A stretch of 64,000 bases of DNA from Streptomyces cyaneofuscatus (GCF_000718135.1 NZ_JOEM01000008.1:1-64000), one strand, 5' to 3'. Shown: positions 7,931 to 16,040, counted from the first letter of the stretch. A program made the numbers and translations. Notes: a model not told the origin generated them from the letters alone.

Positions 7931-9015
7931 CGGGCGGCCTCCTTGGGCTGATGGGGCTCGGTGGACTGGGGGGACTCGCTGGATCGTTGGGGCCCGGTGG
8001 ACCGGTCGGGCTCGCTGGACCGGTCGGGCCGGTGGGACCGGTCGGGCACCGTTGAGCCGGTCAGGGCGAAGAACACGTCGTCGAGGTCGGGCGTGTGCAC
8101 GGTCAGTTCGTCCGCCTCGATGCCGGCCGCGTCCAGGCGGCCGAGTAGGGCGTGCAGCTCGCGCTGGCTGCCGTCGCTCGGGATCCGCAGGGTGAGCGCC
8201 TCCTCGTCCTGGACGGTGTCGCCGAGCGCGGCGGCGGCGCTCCGGTACGCGGCCGGGCCGAGGAAGCGCAGCCGTACGTGCCCGCCGGGGATGAGCCGCT
8301 TCAGCTCGTCGGCGGTGCCTTCTGCGGCGATCCTGCCGTCGTTGAGCACCGCGATACGGTCGGCGAGCTGGTCGGCCTCCTCCAGGTACTGGGTGGTCAG
8401 GAAGACGGTGGTGCCCGATGCGACGAGTTCGCGGATGATCTGCCACAGGGTGTGCCGGGAGCGCGGATCCAGGCCGGTGGTCGGCTCGTCGAGGAAGATG
8501 ATCCTCGGGGCGCCGACGAGGGTCATCGCGATGTCGAGGCGGCGCTTCATTCCGCCCGAGTAGCTCTGCGCGGGCTTCTTCGCGGCGTCGGTGAGGCCGA
8601 ATCGCTCCAGCAGTTCCGCCGCGATCCGGCGCCTCTCGCGTCCCGGCAGGTGGTGCAGGTCCGCCATGAGGAGCATGTTCTCCTCGCCGGTGATCAGCCC
8701 GTCCACGGCGGAGAACTGCCCGGTGACGCCGATCGCGGCCCGTACGCCGTCGGAGGAGGCGGTGATGTCGTGGCCCGCGACCTGGGCCTGTCCCCCGTCG
8801 GCGGTGATGAGCGTGGAGAGGATCTTGACGAGGGTGGTCTTGCCGGCGCCGTTCGGCCCGAGCAGGGCGAACACCGAGCCGGCCGGGATGTGCAGATCGA
8901 CGCCGTCGAGGACGGTGTGGTCGCCGTACGCCTTGCGCAGACCGACGGCGGAGACCGCGGGCAGGGGCGCGTGAGCGCCACCTCTGCTGGATGTGGGCAT
9001 GACAGATACAGGCAT
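7927..9015 (-). CDS. DrrA-like ABC transporter ATP-binding protein
   Basis: 362 residues. Walker A GPNGAGKT at 53-60, signature YSGGMKRR near 145-152, Walker B IIFLDEP near 165, then the DrrA-type C-terminal domain. The start is supported by GGGGAG six bases upstream. The last 40 residues are an unusual low-complexity tail of DRSxxP units (PDRSHRPDRSSEPDRS) made by an 18-base tandem repeat in the DNA; typical family members end before this. The tail may be an unstructured linker or just repeat expansion. Confidence 0.9.
   Translation of the reverse strand: MPVSVMPTSSRGGAHAPLPAVSAVGLRKAYGDHTVLDGVDLHIPAGSVFALLGPNGAGKTTLVKILSTLITADGGQAQVAGHDITASSDGVRAAIGVTGQFSAVDGLITGEENMLLMADLHHLPGRERRRIAAELLERFGLTDAAKKPAQSYSGGMKRRLDIAMTLVGAPRIIFLDEPTTGLDPRSRHTLWQIIRELVASGTTVFLTTQYLEEADQLADRIAVLNDGRIAAEGTADELKRLIPGGHVRLRFLGPAAYRSAAAALGDTVQDEEALTLRIPSDGSQRELHALLGRLDAAGIEADELTVHTPDLDDVFFALTGSTVPDRSHRPDRSSEPDRSTGPQRSSESPQSTEPHQPKEAAR
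7999..8046. repeat. 18-base tandem repeats in the ATPase tail
   Basis: GGACCGGTCGGG recurs at 7999, 8017 and 8035 with an 18-base period; degenerate units continue to about 7963. In frame they encode the DRSxxP repeat of the ATPase C-terminus. Confidence 0.75.
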
Positions 9016-9032
9016 GGGGTTCTCCCCTTCGC

Positions 9033-9073
9033 ATGCGGATGATGTGAGAGTTCGTATGCGGATGACGTGAGAG
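9033..9073. repeat. 23-base-spaced direct repeat upstream of the ABC genes
   Basis: ATGCGGATGAYGTGAGAG occurs at 9033-9050 and 9056-9073, 17 of 18 bases identical, just upstream of the ATPase gene. It could be a small duplication or a regulator site; two ATGs inside are out of any coding context. Confidence 0.6.
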
Positions 9074-9123
9074 CCGACGAGCCGTTCGGGCGGTCCCCGC
9101 CGGTCAGCGCTCGCCCTTGCCGG

Positions 9124-9966
9124 TCAGGGCCTGGCGCGGCGGACGTCGATGTTGCCGAACCGGGTGCGGGCGCGGATCCTGACGGTGTCCACGCTCTCCT
9201 CCGGGGCCTTCGACGCGGTCAGCGTGTTGCGCACCTGGCCGGAGTCCGAGCTGACGTCGAGCCAGGCGGCGGTGCCCTCGCGGACGCCGACCTCGATGGC
9301 ACCGTAGGAGGTCTCCAACTGCACCGTCCCGCGGGACACTTCCGCGACGCGCAGGGTGCCGTTGGCGGCGGTGGCGGTGACGGAGCCCTCGGCGCGCGCG
9401 ATGAGGATGTCGCCGTTGGCGCCGCTCACCCGCAGGTCACCCCTGGCCTCCTCGACGCTCGTGGTGCCGTGCGAGTTCTTCAGGACGGCGGGGCCGGCCA
9501 CGAGGCCGACGCGCACGCTTCCGGAACTGGTGGTGATCTCGGCCGCGCCCTCGACGCGGTCCACGGTGATCGAGCCGTGCGACGCGGTGAGCTTCAGCGG
9601 GCCGGTCGTGTCGAGGCGCACGTCGCCGGACGAGGTCTTCACGCGGACCTCGCCGAGCCGGCCCTCGCCGAGCACCTGGAGCCAGGCGCCGGTCACCTCG
9701 GCGCGTGATCCCGCGGGCAGTCCGACCGTCACGTCGACGGTGCCGGTGCGGCCGAGCAGTCCGGGCTTGGGCGTCCTCACAGTGAGTGTGCCGCCTGCGT
9801 ACGTGACCCCGGTCTGACCGGCCGTCCGCACGTCCTGGTCCCGCTTCGGGTCCCGGGGCCGTACGTCCACGACGGTGGCGGGGCCGTCGCCCGCGGTGAA
9901 CTGGATGGAACCGGCCTCCACATGCGCGGTGACCGAGATCGGTTCGGGTGTGTCGAAAGTAGGCAT
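9124..9966 (-). CDS. DUF4097 beta-strand-repeat protein
   Basis: 280 residues, no signal peptide or membrane segment. From about residue 100 the protein is a ladder of short strands with the pattern V-x-T-S-S-G-x-V-x-L or A-x-x-G-x-I-x-V, typical of DUF4097 / putative adhesin beta-helix proteins (KTSSGDVRLD, TASHGSITVD, TTSSGSVRVG, GANGDILIA, ETSYGAIEVG). The function of the family is not established. It lies in the middle of a co-directional operon: the ribbon-helix-helix gene upstream (100-base gap) and the ABC transporter downstream (108-base gap). The start at 9966 has GAGGACGGGACAG as ribosome site. Confidence 0.85.
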   Translation of the reverse strand: MPTFDTPEPISVTAHVEAGSIQFTAGDGPATVVDVRPRDPKRDQDVRTAGQTGVTYAGGTLTVRTPKPGLLGRTGTVDVTVGLPAGSRAEVTGAWLQVLGEGRLGEVRVKTSSGDVRLDTTGPLKLTASHGSITVDRVEGAAEITTSSGSVRVGLVAGPAVLKNSHGTTSVEEARGDLRVSGANGDILIARAEGSVTATAANGTLRVAEVSRGTVQLETSYGAIEVGVREGTAAWLDVSSDSGQVRNTLTASKAPEESVDTVRIRARTRFGNIDVRRARP

Positions 9967-10066
9967 GGCTGTCCCGTCCTCATGGGTGCTGGAGACGTCC
10001 CCGCTGGTGGGACGTGGTGTGTACGTGAAGTGGTGCGGAGCGGCAGGGGTACGGAGCCGGGGGCGG

Positions 10067-10579
10067 CTAGCGCACCCAGCCCGTGAAGCTCTGCCCGACG
10101 GTCCGGGTCTTCTCCGTCGTACGCGGCCGGGTGCCACCGTCGACGGCGGACGCCACCGCCCGGACCAGCCACGCGTTGACCGACAGCCCTTCACCGGCCG
10201 CGGCCTCCTCGGCACGGGCCTTGAGGTGGGCCGGCAGACGCAGATTGACCCGGGCGGCAGCGCCTTCTTCGCCGTCGGCCGGGGCCTTGAGCGGCTGGAC
10301 GGGCTCGGCCGGCTCCGCGGTGGCCCCGTCGCCGGTCTGCGGCAGTGTCACCACGAAGTCGGGGTCCAGCCCGCGCAGCCGCACATCGACGGAACCGGGG
10401 GCGAGTTCGCGCGTGATCTCGTCCATCGCGGCGGAGAGCACATGGAGCATGGTCAGCCTGGTCGCCGACTCCAGAGGGGCGGTGAGCCTCTCCGCCAGCG
10501 CACGGGCTTCGTCGCCGCCGGCTTCGGCGGCCACCGCGAGCTCGCGGCGGAGGGAGTCGACATACGGGGTGAGGTCCAT
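10067..10579 (-). CDS. ribbon-helix-helix (HicB-like) DNA-binding protein
   Basis: 170 residues. The C-terminal part (about 110-150) has the ribbon-helix-helix pattern: the strand ARVNLRLP, then helices LKARAEEAAAGEG and SVNAWLVRAVASAV, as in Arc/HicB antitoxins. The N-terminal 100 residues are helical and acidic and may bind a partner. Similar proteins are often labelled HicB-family antitoxin, but no HicA-like toxin gene lies next to it here, so I regard it as a regulator. It is the first gene of the DUF4097/ABC operon. The striking TGGCRCCA array directly upstream is the obvious candidate for its own binding site. Confidence 0.8.
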   Translation of the reverse strand: MDLTPYVDSLRRELAVAAEAGGDEARALAERLTAPLESATRLTMLHVLSAAMDEITRELAPGSVDVRLRGLDPDFVVTLPQTGDGATAEPAEPVQPLKAPADGEEGAAARVNLRLPAHLKARAEEAAAGEGLSVNAWLVRAVASAVDGGTRPRTTEKTRTVGQSFTGWVR

Positions 10580-10589
10580 GACGCCATCA

Positions 10590-10690
10590 TGGCACCACAG
10601 TGGCGCCACTCGCAAGCCTTTATGGCGCCGAAAGGTGCCAGGTGGCACCACATGGCGCCACGGTGCCTGCTCATGGCACCACGCGGCGCC
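10590..10690. promoter_or_regulatory. helically phased array of TGGCRCCA operator sites
   Basis: Octamers TGGCACCA or TGGCGCCA (or one-base variants) begin at 10590, 10601, 10623, 10643, 10653, 10674 and 10684, and inverted copies GGTGCC occur at 10634 and 10662. Spacings are 11, 22, 20, 10, 21 and 10 bases, all near whole helical turns. The array starts 11 bases upstream of the ATG of the ribbon-helix-helix gene. This is the layout of cooperative Arc/MetJ-type operators. Confidence 0.75.
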
Positions 10691-10707
10691 GGACGGCGTC
10701 AGGAGAG

Positions 10708-10761
10708 GGCGGCCCTCTGCGGGCTGCCCCGTCAGAAGGGGGCGGCCCTCTGCGAGCTGCC
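10708..10761. repeat. 21-base direct repeat upstream of the DoxX gene
   Basis: GGCGGCCCTCTGCGGGCTGCC at 10708-10728 recurs with a single mismatch at 10741-10761, 33 bases apart, between the operator array and the DoxX gene. The repeat is not coding on either strand; its role is unknown. Confidence 0.6.
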
Positions 10762-10825
10762 GCCGAACGACGGACGCCGGGCGTGGAAGCGTGTGCTTCT
10801 CCGTGTGGCGGGGCAGCCGACCGTC

Positions 10826-11395
10826 ATGACTGTTCTGCGTAAAGTCGCCCGACCCCTGCTCGCCTCGATGTTCGTCAGTGGCGGATACAACGCGGTGCGC
10901 CATCCCGCGCCCCTGGTTCCTGTCGCCGAGCCCGTGACCGACCGCGTCACCTCGGCGATCGGGAGGCGGACGTCCCTGTTGCCGGAAGATCCCGAAAGCC
11001 TCGTACGCCTGAACGGCGCGGTACAGCTCGGTGCGGGCCTCCTGCTCGCGCTGGGGCGTGCACCCCGGCTGGCCTCGGCGGCTCTCGCCGTGACCCTGGT
11101 GCCGACGACCCTGGCCGCCCATAGCTTCTGGACGATCGAGGACCCGGAGAAGCGCGCGGCCCAGCGGATCCAGTTCCTCAAGAACGCGTCCCTGCTCGGC
11201 GGGCTCCTCATCGCCGCCGCCGACACCCACGGCAAGCCCTCGCTCGCCTACCGCACCCGCCATGCCGCCGGTCATGCCTCCGATGCCGTCGCCCACCAGG
11301 CGCACGCCGCCGCCGGCCGGGTCGGTGATGTGGCGGGCAGTGCGGTGGAGAGCGTCACGGATGCCGTCGAGGCGGCCCGCAAGCGGCTGCCGTAA
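10826..11395 (+). CDS. DoxX-family membrane protein
   Basis: 189 residues. The start MTVLRKVARPLLASMFVSGGYNAVRHP is characteristic of the DoxX branch found in actinobacteria; three to four hydrophobic segments follow, and the last 50 residues are a soluble, alanine-rich helical tail ending in arginine and lysine. DoxX proteins are small inner-membrane proteins linked to redox homeostasis; the exact role here is unknown. The frame is open far upstream, but the ATG at 10826 fits the family start. It diverges from the ribbon-helix-helix operon and shares the 240-base upstream region with the operator array. Confidence 0.82.
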   Translation: MTVLRKVARPLLASMFVSGGYNAVRHPAPLVPVAEPVTDRVTSAIGRRTSLLPEDPESLVRLNGAVQLGAGLLLALGRAPRLASAALAVTLVPTTLAAHSFWTIEDPEKRAAQRIQFLKNASLLGGLLIAAADTHGKPSLAYRTRHAAGHASDAVAHQAHAAAGRVGDVAGSAVESVTDAVEAARKRLP

Positions 11396-11421
11396 CCCGG
11401 TGGCGCCGCTGCCGGAGGGGT

Positions 11422-12245
11422 TCAGACCGCCCGCAGTCGGCCGGCGGAGCGGCCCGCGAGCCCGTCGACCGCCCGGGCCGTTGCCTCGTCGGCCGGGAGG
11501 AGGACCACCAGCTGCTGGGCGTCCTCGGGGAGTTCGAGGGTCTCGCGGACCAGCTCCAGTTCGCATCCGGACGGGTGGTGGAGCCGCAGAGGCCTTCGTC
11601 GCGGACCCACGTGCCGGTTCAGACGGCGGGTGAGATCGGGGCCCGCGGCGAGGGCGAGTTCCGCGGTGAACCACTCGAAGCTCGCCCCCGAAGGCCCGTG
11701 CCACAGCTCGAAGGCCCGCTCGTCCGCGACCTCGTCCCAGTCGGCGAAGAACGTACGGGCCCGGGGGTCGGTGAAGACGTAACGGGTGAGGTTCGGCGTG
11801 TCGGCGTCCAGCAGTCCGGTGTCCCTGGTCACCGCCTCGAAGCCGGTGGTCCGGGCGAGGACGTCGCCGAGCCGGTTGGTCACCACGGCGATCCCCGGTT
11901 CCAGGAGGCCGAGTGTCCGCAGAACCGGCGGACGGACATCGCGGCGCGGTGGCTCGGCCCGGGTGTGCGCCGTGCACTCGCCGCCGGTGATCTTCGACAG
12001 ATAGCGCAGGTGCTCGCGGTCCGGCAGGTCCAGAGCGAGGGCGTCGGCGAGGGCGTTCACCACCGCGACCGAGGGGTTGCGGTCGCGGCCCTGCTCCAGC
12101 CGGGTCAGGTACTCGACGCTGACGCCCGCTCGCGCGGCGAGATCGGAGCGCCGCAGCCCCGGCGCCCCCAGTCCGGCATCCCCAACGACTGCGGCTGGAC
12201 GCTGTCGCGCCTGGCCCGGATGAAATCCCCCAACGGCGAACCCAT
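11422..12245 (-). pseudogene. MmyB-like HTH regulator with an apparent 5' frameshift
   Basis: The downstream frame carries most of an HTH_XRE domain (GLRRSDLAARAGVSVEYLTRLEQGRDRNPS and following helix) and the complete MmyB ligand-binding domain (TRYVFTDPRARTFFADW). The family's N-terminus is present but in another frame: ATG at 12245 gives MGSPLGDFIRARRDSVQPQS. Adding one base to the five-base homopolymer at 12165-12169 joins the two frames as MPDWGAPGLRRSDL, exactly as expected. So one base has been lost here, by mutation or sequencing error. Without the correction no plausible start codon exists close to the HTH. It is divergent from the FMN reductase gene, its likely target. Confidence 0.7.
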
Positions 12246-12359
12246 GCCCGGGAGGATACGACGTCCTCCCCCGGCCCCGGGAGCGCCCAGGGTGGCCCTG
12301 CCGGGGCCAGCCTGAGCACGGTCTGGCGGGAGCCACCCCGTGTCCGGATCGTGGTGGTC

Positions 12360-12953
12360 ATGGACGACAAGCCCAAGCTCGTGATCATCATCGGAAGCGT
12401 CCGGGAGGGGCGGTTCGGCCCGGCCGTGGCCTCATGGGTCGCCGAACAGGCCGATACGCACGGTGCGTTCGACGTGACCGTCGTCGATCTGGCCGACTCC
12501 GAACTCCCGTTGGCCCTGCCCGCCGCGTCACCGAAGTACGCCGGTGACGCCTACCCCCGGCCCGCCGGGATGGCGGAGCTGACCTCCGCCCTGGAGAGCG
12601 CCGACGCGTTCGTCGTCGTCACGCCCGAGTACAACCACAGCTACCCCGCCTCACTCAAGGCGGCCATCGACTGGCATTTCACCCAGTGGGAGGCCAAGGC
12701 CGTCGCCTTCGTCAGCTACGGCGGTGCCGCGGGCGGCCGGCACGCGGTTCTGCACCTGGAGAACGTCCTGACGGAACTGCACGCGGTGACCATCCGAGAG
12801 GGCCTCGCCTTCCCGAACTACTTCACCACCTGGCAGGACGGCCGCCCCCTCGCACCCGAGGCCCCCGGCCACGCCAAGACGCTGCTCGACCAGCTGGCCT
12901 GGTGGGCGACGGCGCTCCGCTCGGCACGCCTGGCGGCACCCTTCCCCGCCTGA
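12360..12953 (+). CDS. NADPH-dependent FMN reductase (flavodoxin fold)
   Basis: 197 residues from the ATG at 12360; GTG codons at 12351 and 12354 are alternatives. The phosphate-binding loop GSVREGRFG sits near residue 15 and the flavin-contact motif PEYNHSYPASLKAAIDW near 85-101, both hallmarks of the NADPH-dependent FMN reductase / azoreductase-like family. The enzyme reduces flavins or quinone-like compounds in the cytoplasm. It is divergent from the HTH regulator at 11422, which probably controlled it before the frameshift. Confidence 0.87.
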   Translation: MDDKPKLVIIIGSVREGRFGPAVASWVAEQADTHGAFDVTVVDLADSELPLALPAASPKYAGDAYPRPAGMAELTSALESADAFVVVTPEYNHSYPASLKAAIDWHFTQWEAKAVAFVSYGGAAGGRHAVLHLENVLTELHAVTIREGLAFPNYFTTWQDGRPLAPEAPGHAKTLLDQLAWWATALRSARLAAPFPA

Positions 12954-12999
12954 TCGCGGCGACCGGATGCGCCCCCGCGATGTGTGCGGGCTCGGAGGG

Positions 13000-13491
13000 T
13001 CAGCCGGTCACCTTGGCGATGAACGCGGCGAGATTCCCCACGGTCCGCTGGATCTGCTCCTCCAGGGTGAGCGACTCCTTGAGCCGCGCGCCGACGCCCG
13101 CGTCCTTCTTCCCGCGTACGTAGAGCGAGCAGGCCAGGTCGCTGCACATGTAGGCGCCGACCGAGTTTCCCTGCTGGCCGGCCTTCCCTGACTTCGGGGC
13201 CACCAGCAGGGAGACGCCCCCGGTGTGGACGGTCACGCACATCGAGCACATGCTGCGGCGGGTCTGCCAGGAGCCGGCGTCCGAGGAGCGCAGCTGGACG
13301 CCGACCGGGCGGTCGTCCCAGCCGGCCACGAGGTAGGCCCGGTCGGAAGCCTGCGGGTCGCGCCAGCCCAGGAAGTCCAGGTCGTCCCAGGGCCGTTCGG
13401 CCAGGTCACGGGGGATGTTCAGGCGCTTGGCCTCGCCCTTGGTGCAGTTCACGAACGAGGTACGGATCTCTTGCTCGGTCAGCGGTTTCAT
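13000..13491 (-). CDS. FBP-domain zinc protein (FusB-like EF-G-binding domain)
   Basis: 163 residues. The C-terminal half has a treble-clef zinc site: C82-x2-C85 and C116-x4-C121, with VGAYMCSDLACSLYVRG, the signature of the FBP C-terminal domain shared with FusB-type proteins that bind elongation factor G and can protect it from fusidic acid. The N-terminal part (LTEQEIRTSFVNCTKGEAKRLNIP) also fits actinobacterial FBP proteins. It is divergent from a TetR gene, with a perfect inverted repeat between. EF-G binding is family knowledge and has not been shown for this protein. Confidence 0.82.
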   Translation of the reverse strand: MKPLTEQEIRTSFVNCTKGEAKRLNIPRDLAERPWDDLDFLGWRDPQASDRAYLVAGWDDRPVGVQLRSSDAGSWQTRRSMCSMCVTVHTGGVSLLVAPKSGKAGQQGNSVGAYMCSDLACSLYVRGKKDAGVGARLKESLTLEEQIQRTVGNLAAFIAKVTG

Positions 13492-13505
13492 GACAGCCAC
13501 GCTAA

Positions 13506-13528
13506 TTTGCCTAAAGTCATTAGGCAAA
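13506..13528. promoter_or_regulatory. operator TTTGCCTAA-N5-TTAGGCAAA
   Basis: A perfect 9-base inverted repeat with a 5-base spacer lies between the divergent FBP and TetR genes, 14 bases upstream of the FBP start. It is the probable TetR binding site and would control both genes. Confidence 0.75.
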
Positions 13529-13573
13529 CGTATATTTCCTTGGGCAATCACTGGGAAGTGTTCGGAGGGTGGC

Positions 13574-14146
13574 ATGGCGAAGACAGGACCGGCCGCGGAG
13601 CGCGTGGTGAGAGCGGGGGCCGAACTCGCGGACGAGATCGGCTTCGAGCAGGTGACCCCCTCCGAACTCGCCCGGCGGTTGGGCGTCAGGACCGCGAGCC
13701 TGTATTCGCACGTCAGGAACGCCCACGACCTCAAGACGAAGATCGCACTGCTCGCCCTGGAGGAGCTCGCCGACGTGGCGGCCGCCGCGATCGCGGGGCG
13801 GGCCGGCAAGGACGCGCTCAGCGCCTTCGCCAACGCGTACCGCGACTACGCCCGCCGGCATCCGGGGCGCTTCGCCGCGGCCCAGTTCCGGCTCGACCCG
13901 GATGCGGCAGCGGCAAGCGCCGGCGTACGGCATTCCCGGATGATGCGGGCCATCCTGCGCGGCTACGACTTGACGGAGGTCCAGCAGACGCATGCCGTAC
14001 GGCTGCTGGGCAGCGTCTTCAGCGGTTACGTCGGTCTGGAGGCGGCCGGCGGCTTCAGCCACAGCGCCCCCGCCTCCCAGGAGAGCTGGACCGAGATCCT
14101 GGGCGCACTCGACGCCCTGCTGCGCAACTGGCCCGCCCCCTCCTGA
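13574..14146 (+). CDS. TetR/AcrR-family regulator
   Basis: 190 residues; ATG at 13574 behind GGAGGG. The N-terminal HTH has helix 2-3 sequence VTPSELARRLGVRTASLYSHVRN near residues 28-50, followed by a TetR_C-like helical ligand domain. It is divergent from the FBP gene and 28 bases upstream of the SGNH hydrolase gene, probably cotranscribed with it. The palindrome at 13506-13528 is its likely operator. Confidence 0.88.
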   Translation: MAKTGPAAERVVRAGAELADEIGFEQVTPSELARRLGVRTASLYSHVRNAHDLKTKIALLALEELADVAAAAIAGRAGKDALSAFANAYRDYARRHPGRFAAAQFRLDPDAAAASAGVRHSRMMRAILRGYDLTEVQQTHAVRLLGSVFSGYVGLEAAGGFSHSAPASQESWTEILGALDALLRNWPAPS

Positions 14147-14174
14147 CCCTCACCCTGCGAGGAGAGCCCAGAAG

Positions 14175-15359
14175 ATGAACACCCACCACGGGTGGACCGC
14201 CACCCCCATCACCCTCGGCATCCTGCGCGGCGCCCTCGACCTGGAGCGCACCGGACGCGGCGTACTGCCCCACCGGCTGCCCGCCCAGGCCCGGGAGCAG
14301 ATCCCCGACGGACAGCTGGCCATGGCCGAGTCGCAGCCCTCCGGGGTCCGGCTGGCCTTCCGCAGCCGGGCCACCGCCGTCGAGCTGGACGTCGTCGCCA
14401 CCAAGCGGGTCTACCCGGGAGCGCCGCCGCGTCCCGACGGGGTGTACGAGCTCCTCGTGGACGGTCACCTCGCGGGCCGGGCGAGTGCGCCCGACGGCGA
14501 CACGCTCACCGTCGACCTGGCCTCGGGGACCGCGCACAGCCGCCCGGGCCCCGTGGAGACCCTGCGGTTCACCGGCCTGCCGGACGACGAGAAGCACATC
14601 GAGATCTGGCTGCCGCACGACGAGACCACCGAACTCGTCGCTCTGCGCACCGACGCGCCCGTCCGCGCCCCGCAGCCCAGCGACCGGCCGGTCTGGCTGC
14701 ACCACGGCAGTTCCATCAGCCACGGTTCCAACGCCGCCACCCCGACCGGCACCTGGCCGGCGCTGGCGGCGGCTCTCGGCGGGGCCGAACTGATCAACCT
14801 GGGGTTCGGCGGCAGCGCCCTGCTCGACCCGTTCACCGCCCGCGCCATACGGGACACCGCCGCCGACCTGATCAGCGTCAAGATCGGCATCAACCTCGTC
14901 AACGCCGACCTGATGCGGCTGCGCGCGTTCGGCCCGGCCGTCCACGGGTTCCTCGACACCATCCGCGAGGGGCACCCCACCACGCCCCTGCTGGTCGTCT
15001 CGCCGATCCTCTGCCCCATCCACGAGAACACGCCCGGCCCGTGCGCCCCGGACCTCAGCGCGATGAGCGAGGGGCGGCTGCGGTTCATCGCCACCGGGGA
15101 TCCCGCCGAGACCGCCGCCGGGAAACTGACGCTCACCGTCATCCGGGACGAGCTGGCGCGGCTCGTCGGCCAGCGCGCCGCCACCGATCCTCACCTGCAC
15201 CACCTCGACGGCCTCGCCCTCTACGGCGCGACCGACCACGCCGAGCTGCCGCTGCCCGACGACCTGCACCCGGACCCCGCCACCCACCGGCGTATCGCCG
15301 AACGCTTCGCCGGCCTCGCGTTCGGCGACAGCGGGCCCTTCGCGGCGGAGAACCGCTGA
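14175..15359 (+). CDS. SGNH/GDSL hydrolase
   Basis: 394 residues without a signal peptide; start supported by GGAGAG. An N-terminal beta-rich region (about 1-165) precedes the SGNH domain: block I GSSISHG (about residues 178-184) with the catalytic serine, a GFGGS block, KIGINLVN near 240, and the C-terminal DDLHPDP with catalytic Asp and His. The arrangement resembles SGNH lipases/esterases with an N-terminal jelly-roll. The substrate is unknown, likely an acyl or acetyl ester. It lies in one operon with the TetR gene. Confidence 0.85.
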   Translation: MNTHHGWTATPITLGILRGALDLERTGRGVLPHRLPAQAREQIPDGQLAMAESQPSGVRLAFRSRATAVELDVVATKRVYPGAPPRPDGVYELLVDGHLAGRASAPDGDTLTVDLASGTAHSRPGPVETLRFTGLPDDEKHIEIWLPHDETTELVALRTDAPVRAPQPSDRPVWLHHGSSISHGSNAATPTGTWPALAAALGGAELINLGFGGSALLDPFTARAIRDTAADLISVKIGINLVNADLMRLRAFGPAVHGFLDTIREGHPTTPLLVVSPILCPIHENTPGPCAPDLSAMSEGRLRFIATGDPAETAAGKLTLTVIRDELARLVGQRAATDPHLHHLDGLALYGATDHAELPLPDDLHPDPATHRRIAERFAGLAFGDSGPFAAENR

Positions 15360-15404
15360 CGACAGGAGCCCGCCCCCTCCTTCAGGACCACGGCCGCGCA
15401 CTCG

Positions 15405-15448
15405 CCGGTCCGCAGCCGGACCCTCCCCGGTACGCAGCCGCACCCTCC
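15405..15448. repeat. 22-base tandem duplication
   Basis: CCGGTCCGCAGCCGGACCCTCC is followed directly by a copy with two changes, in the gap between the convergent SGNH and DUF998 genes. No clear function. Confidence 0.6.
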
Positions 15449-15503
15449 CAAGTCAGCGCGTGCTCCGCCGGCAGGAGACCACCACCAGAAAGGGCCAGAG
15501 CGC

Positions 15504-16037
15504 CTAGAGGAACGTCACGACCCGCTCGGCGACGCCGGGCGCGCCCCCGCTCTGCAACTCGGCCAGGAACCAGAACGCGGTCGCACCCATCAACGCGCTC
15601 GCGGCGAGCGACACGTCCAGTCTCAGCCCCCACGGGACCGGCCCCTTCCCCGAGACGGCGGCGAGGGGAGGCCATACCGCCAGCAGGACGAGGCCCACGG
15701 TGGCCACGGCCCCGTGTTCCAGGGCCCCACCGCTGCTCGGTACCGGCACCAATGTCAGGGCCAGGGCGCACAGTCCGCCACCGGCCAGGGCGACCCGCCC
15801 GGCGAACGCCGCCTCCCGGAGCGCGTGCGCCGTGACCACGTAGCACGTGCCCAGCACCAGCAGCATGCCCGTCATCAGCCAGTAGCTGCCGGCCCCGTAG
15901 GAAGCCAGCACGCTCAAGGTCTGCGTCGCGGGGTCGTACGCCGGCCCCTGCCGCAGCTGCGCGATCGTCCAGGAACCGACCAGCAGCACCGGGGCGCACC
16001 CGGAGGAGAGCAGAGCCCACCATGGAGCAGATCGCAT
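15504..16037 (-). CDS. DUF998 membrane protein
   Basis: 177 residues with about six hydrophobic segments; GAGSYWLMTGMLLVLGTCYVVTAHAL and the overall layout fit DUF998 integral membrane proteins, whose function is unknown. The ATG at 16037 is preferred to a TTG one codon upstream. A small dyad lies immediately upstream (16041-16055). Confidence 0.8.
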   Translation of the reverse strand: MRSAPWWALLSSGCAPVLLVGSWTIAQLRQGPAYDPATQTLSVLASYGAGSYWLMTGMLLVLGTCYVVTAHALREAAFAGRVALAGGGLCALALTLVPVPSSGGALEHGAVATVGLVLLAVWPPLAAVSGKGPVPWGLRLDVSLAASALMGATAFWFLAELQSGGAPGVAERVVTFL

Positions 16038-16040
16038 CAA

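Noticed and set aside
10067..10579. HicAB toxin-antitoxin system
   Set aside because: A HicB-like ribbon-helix-helix protein is present, but no HicA-size toxin gene lies on either side. I treat it as a regulator.
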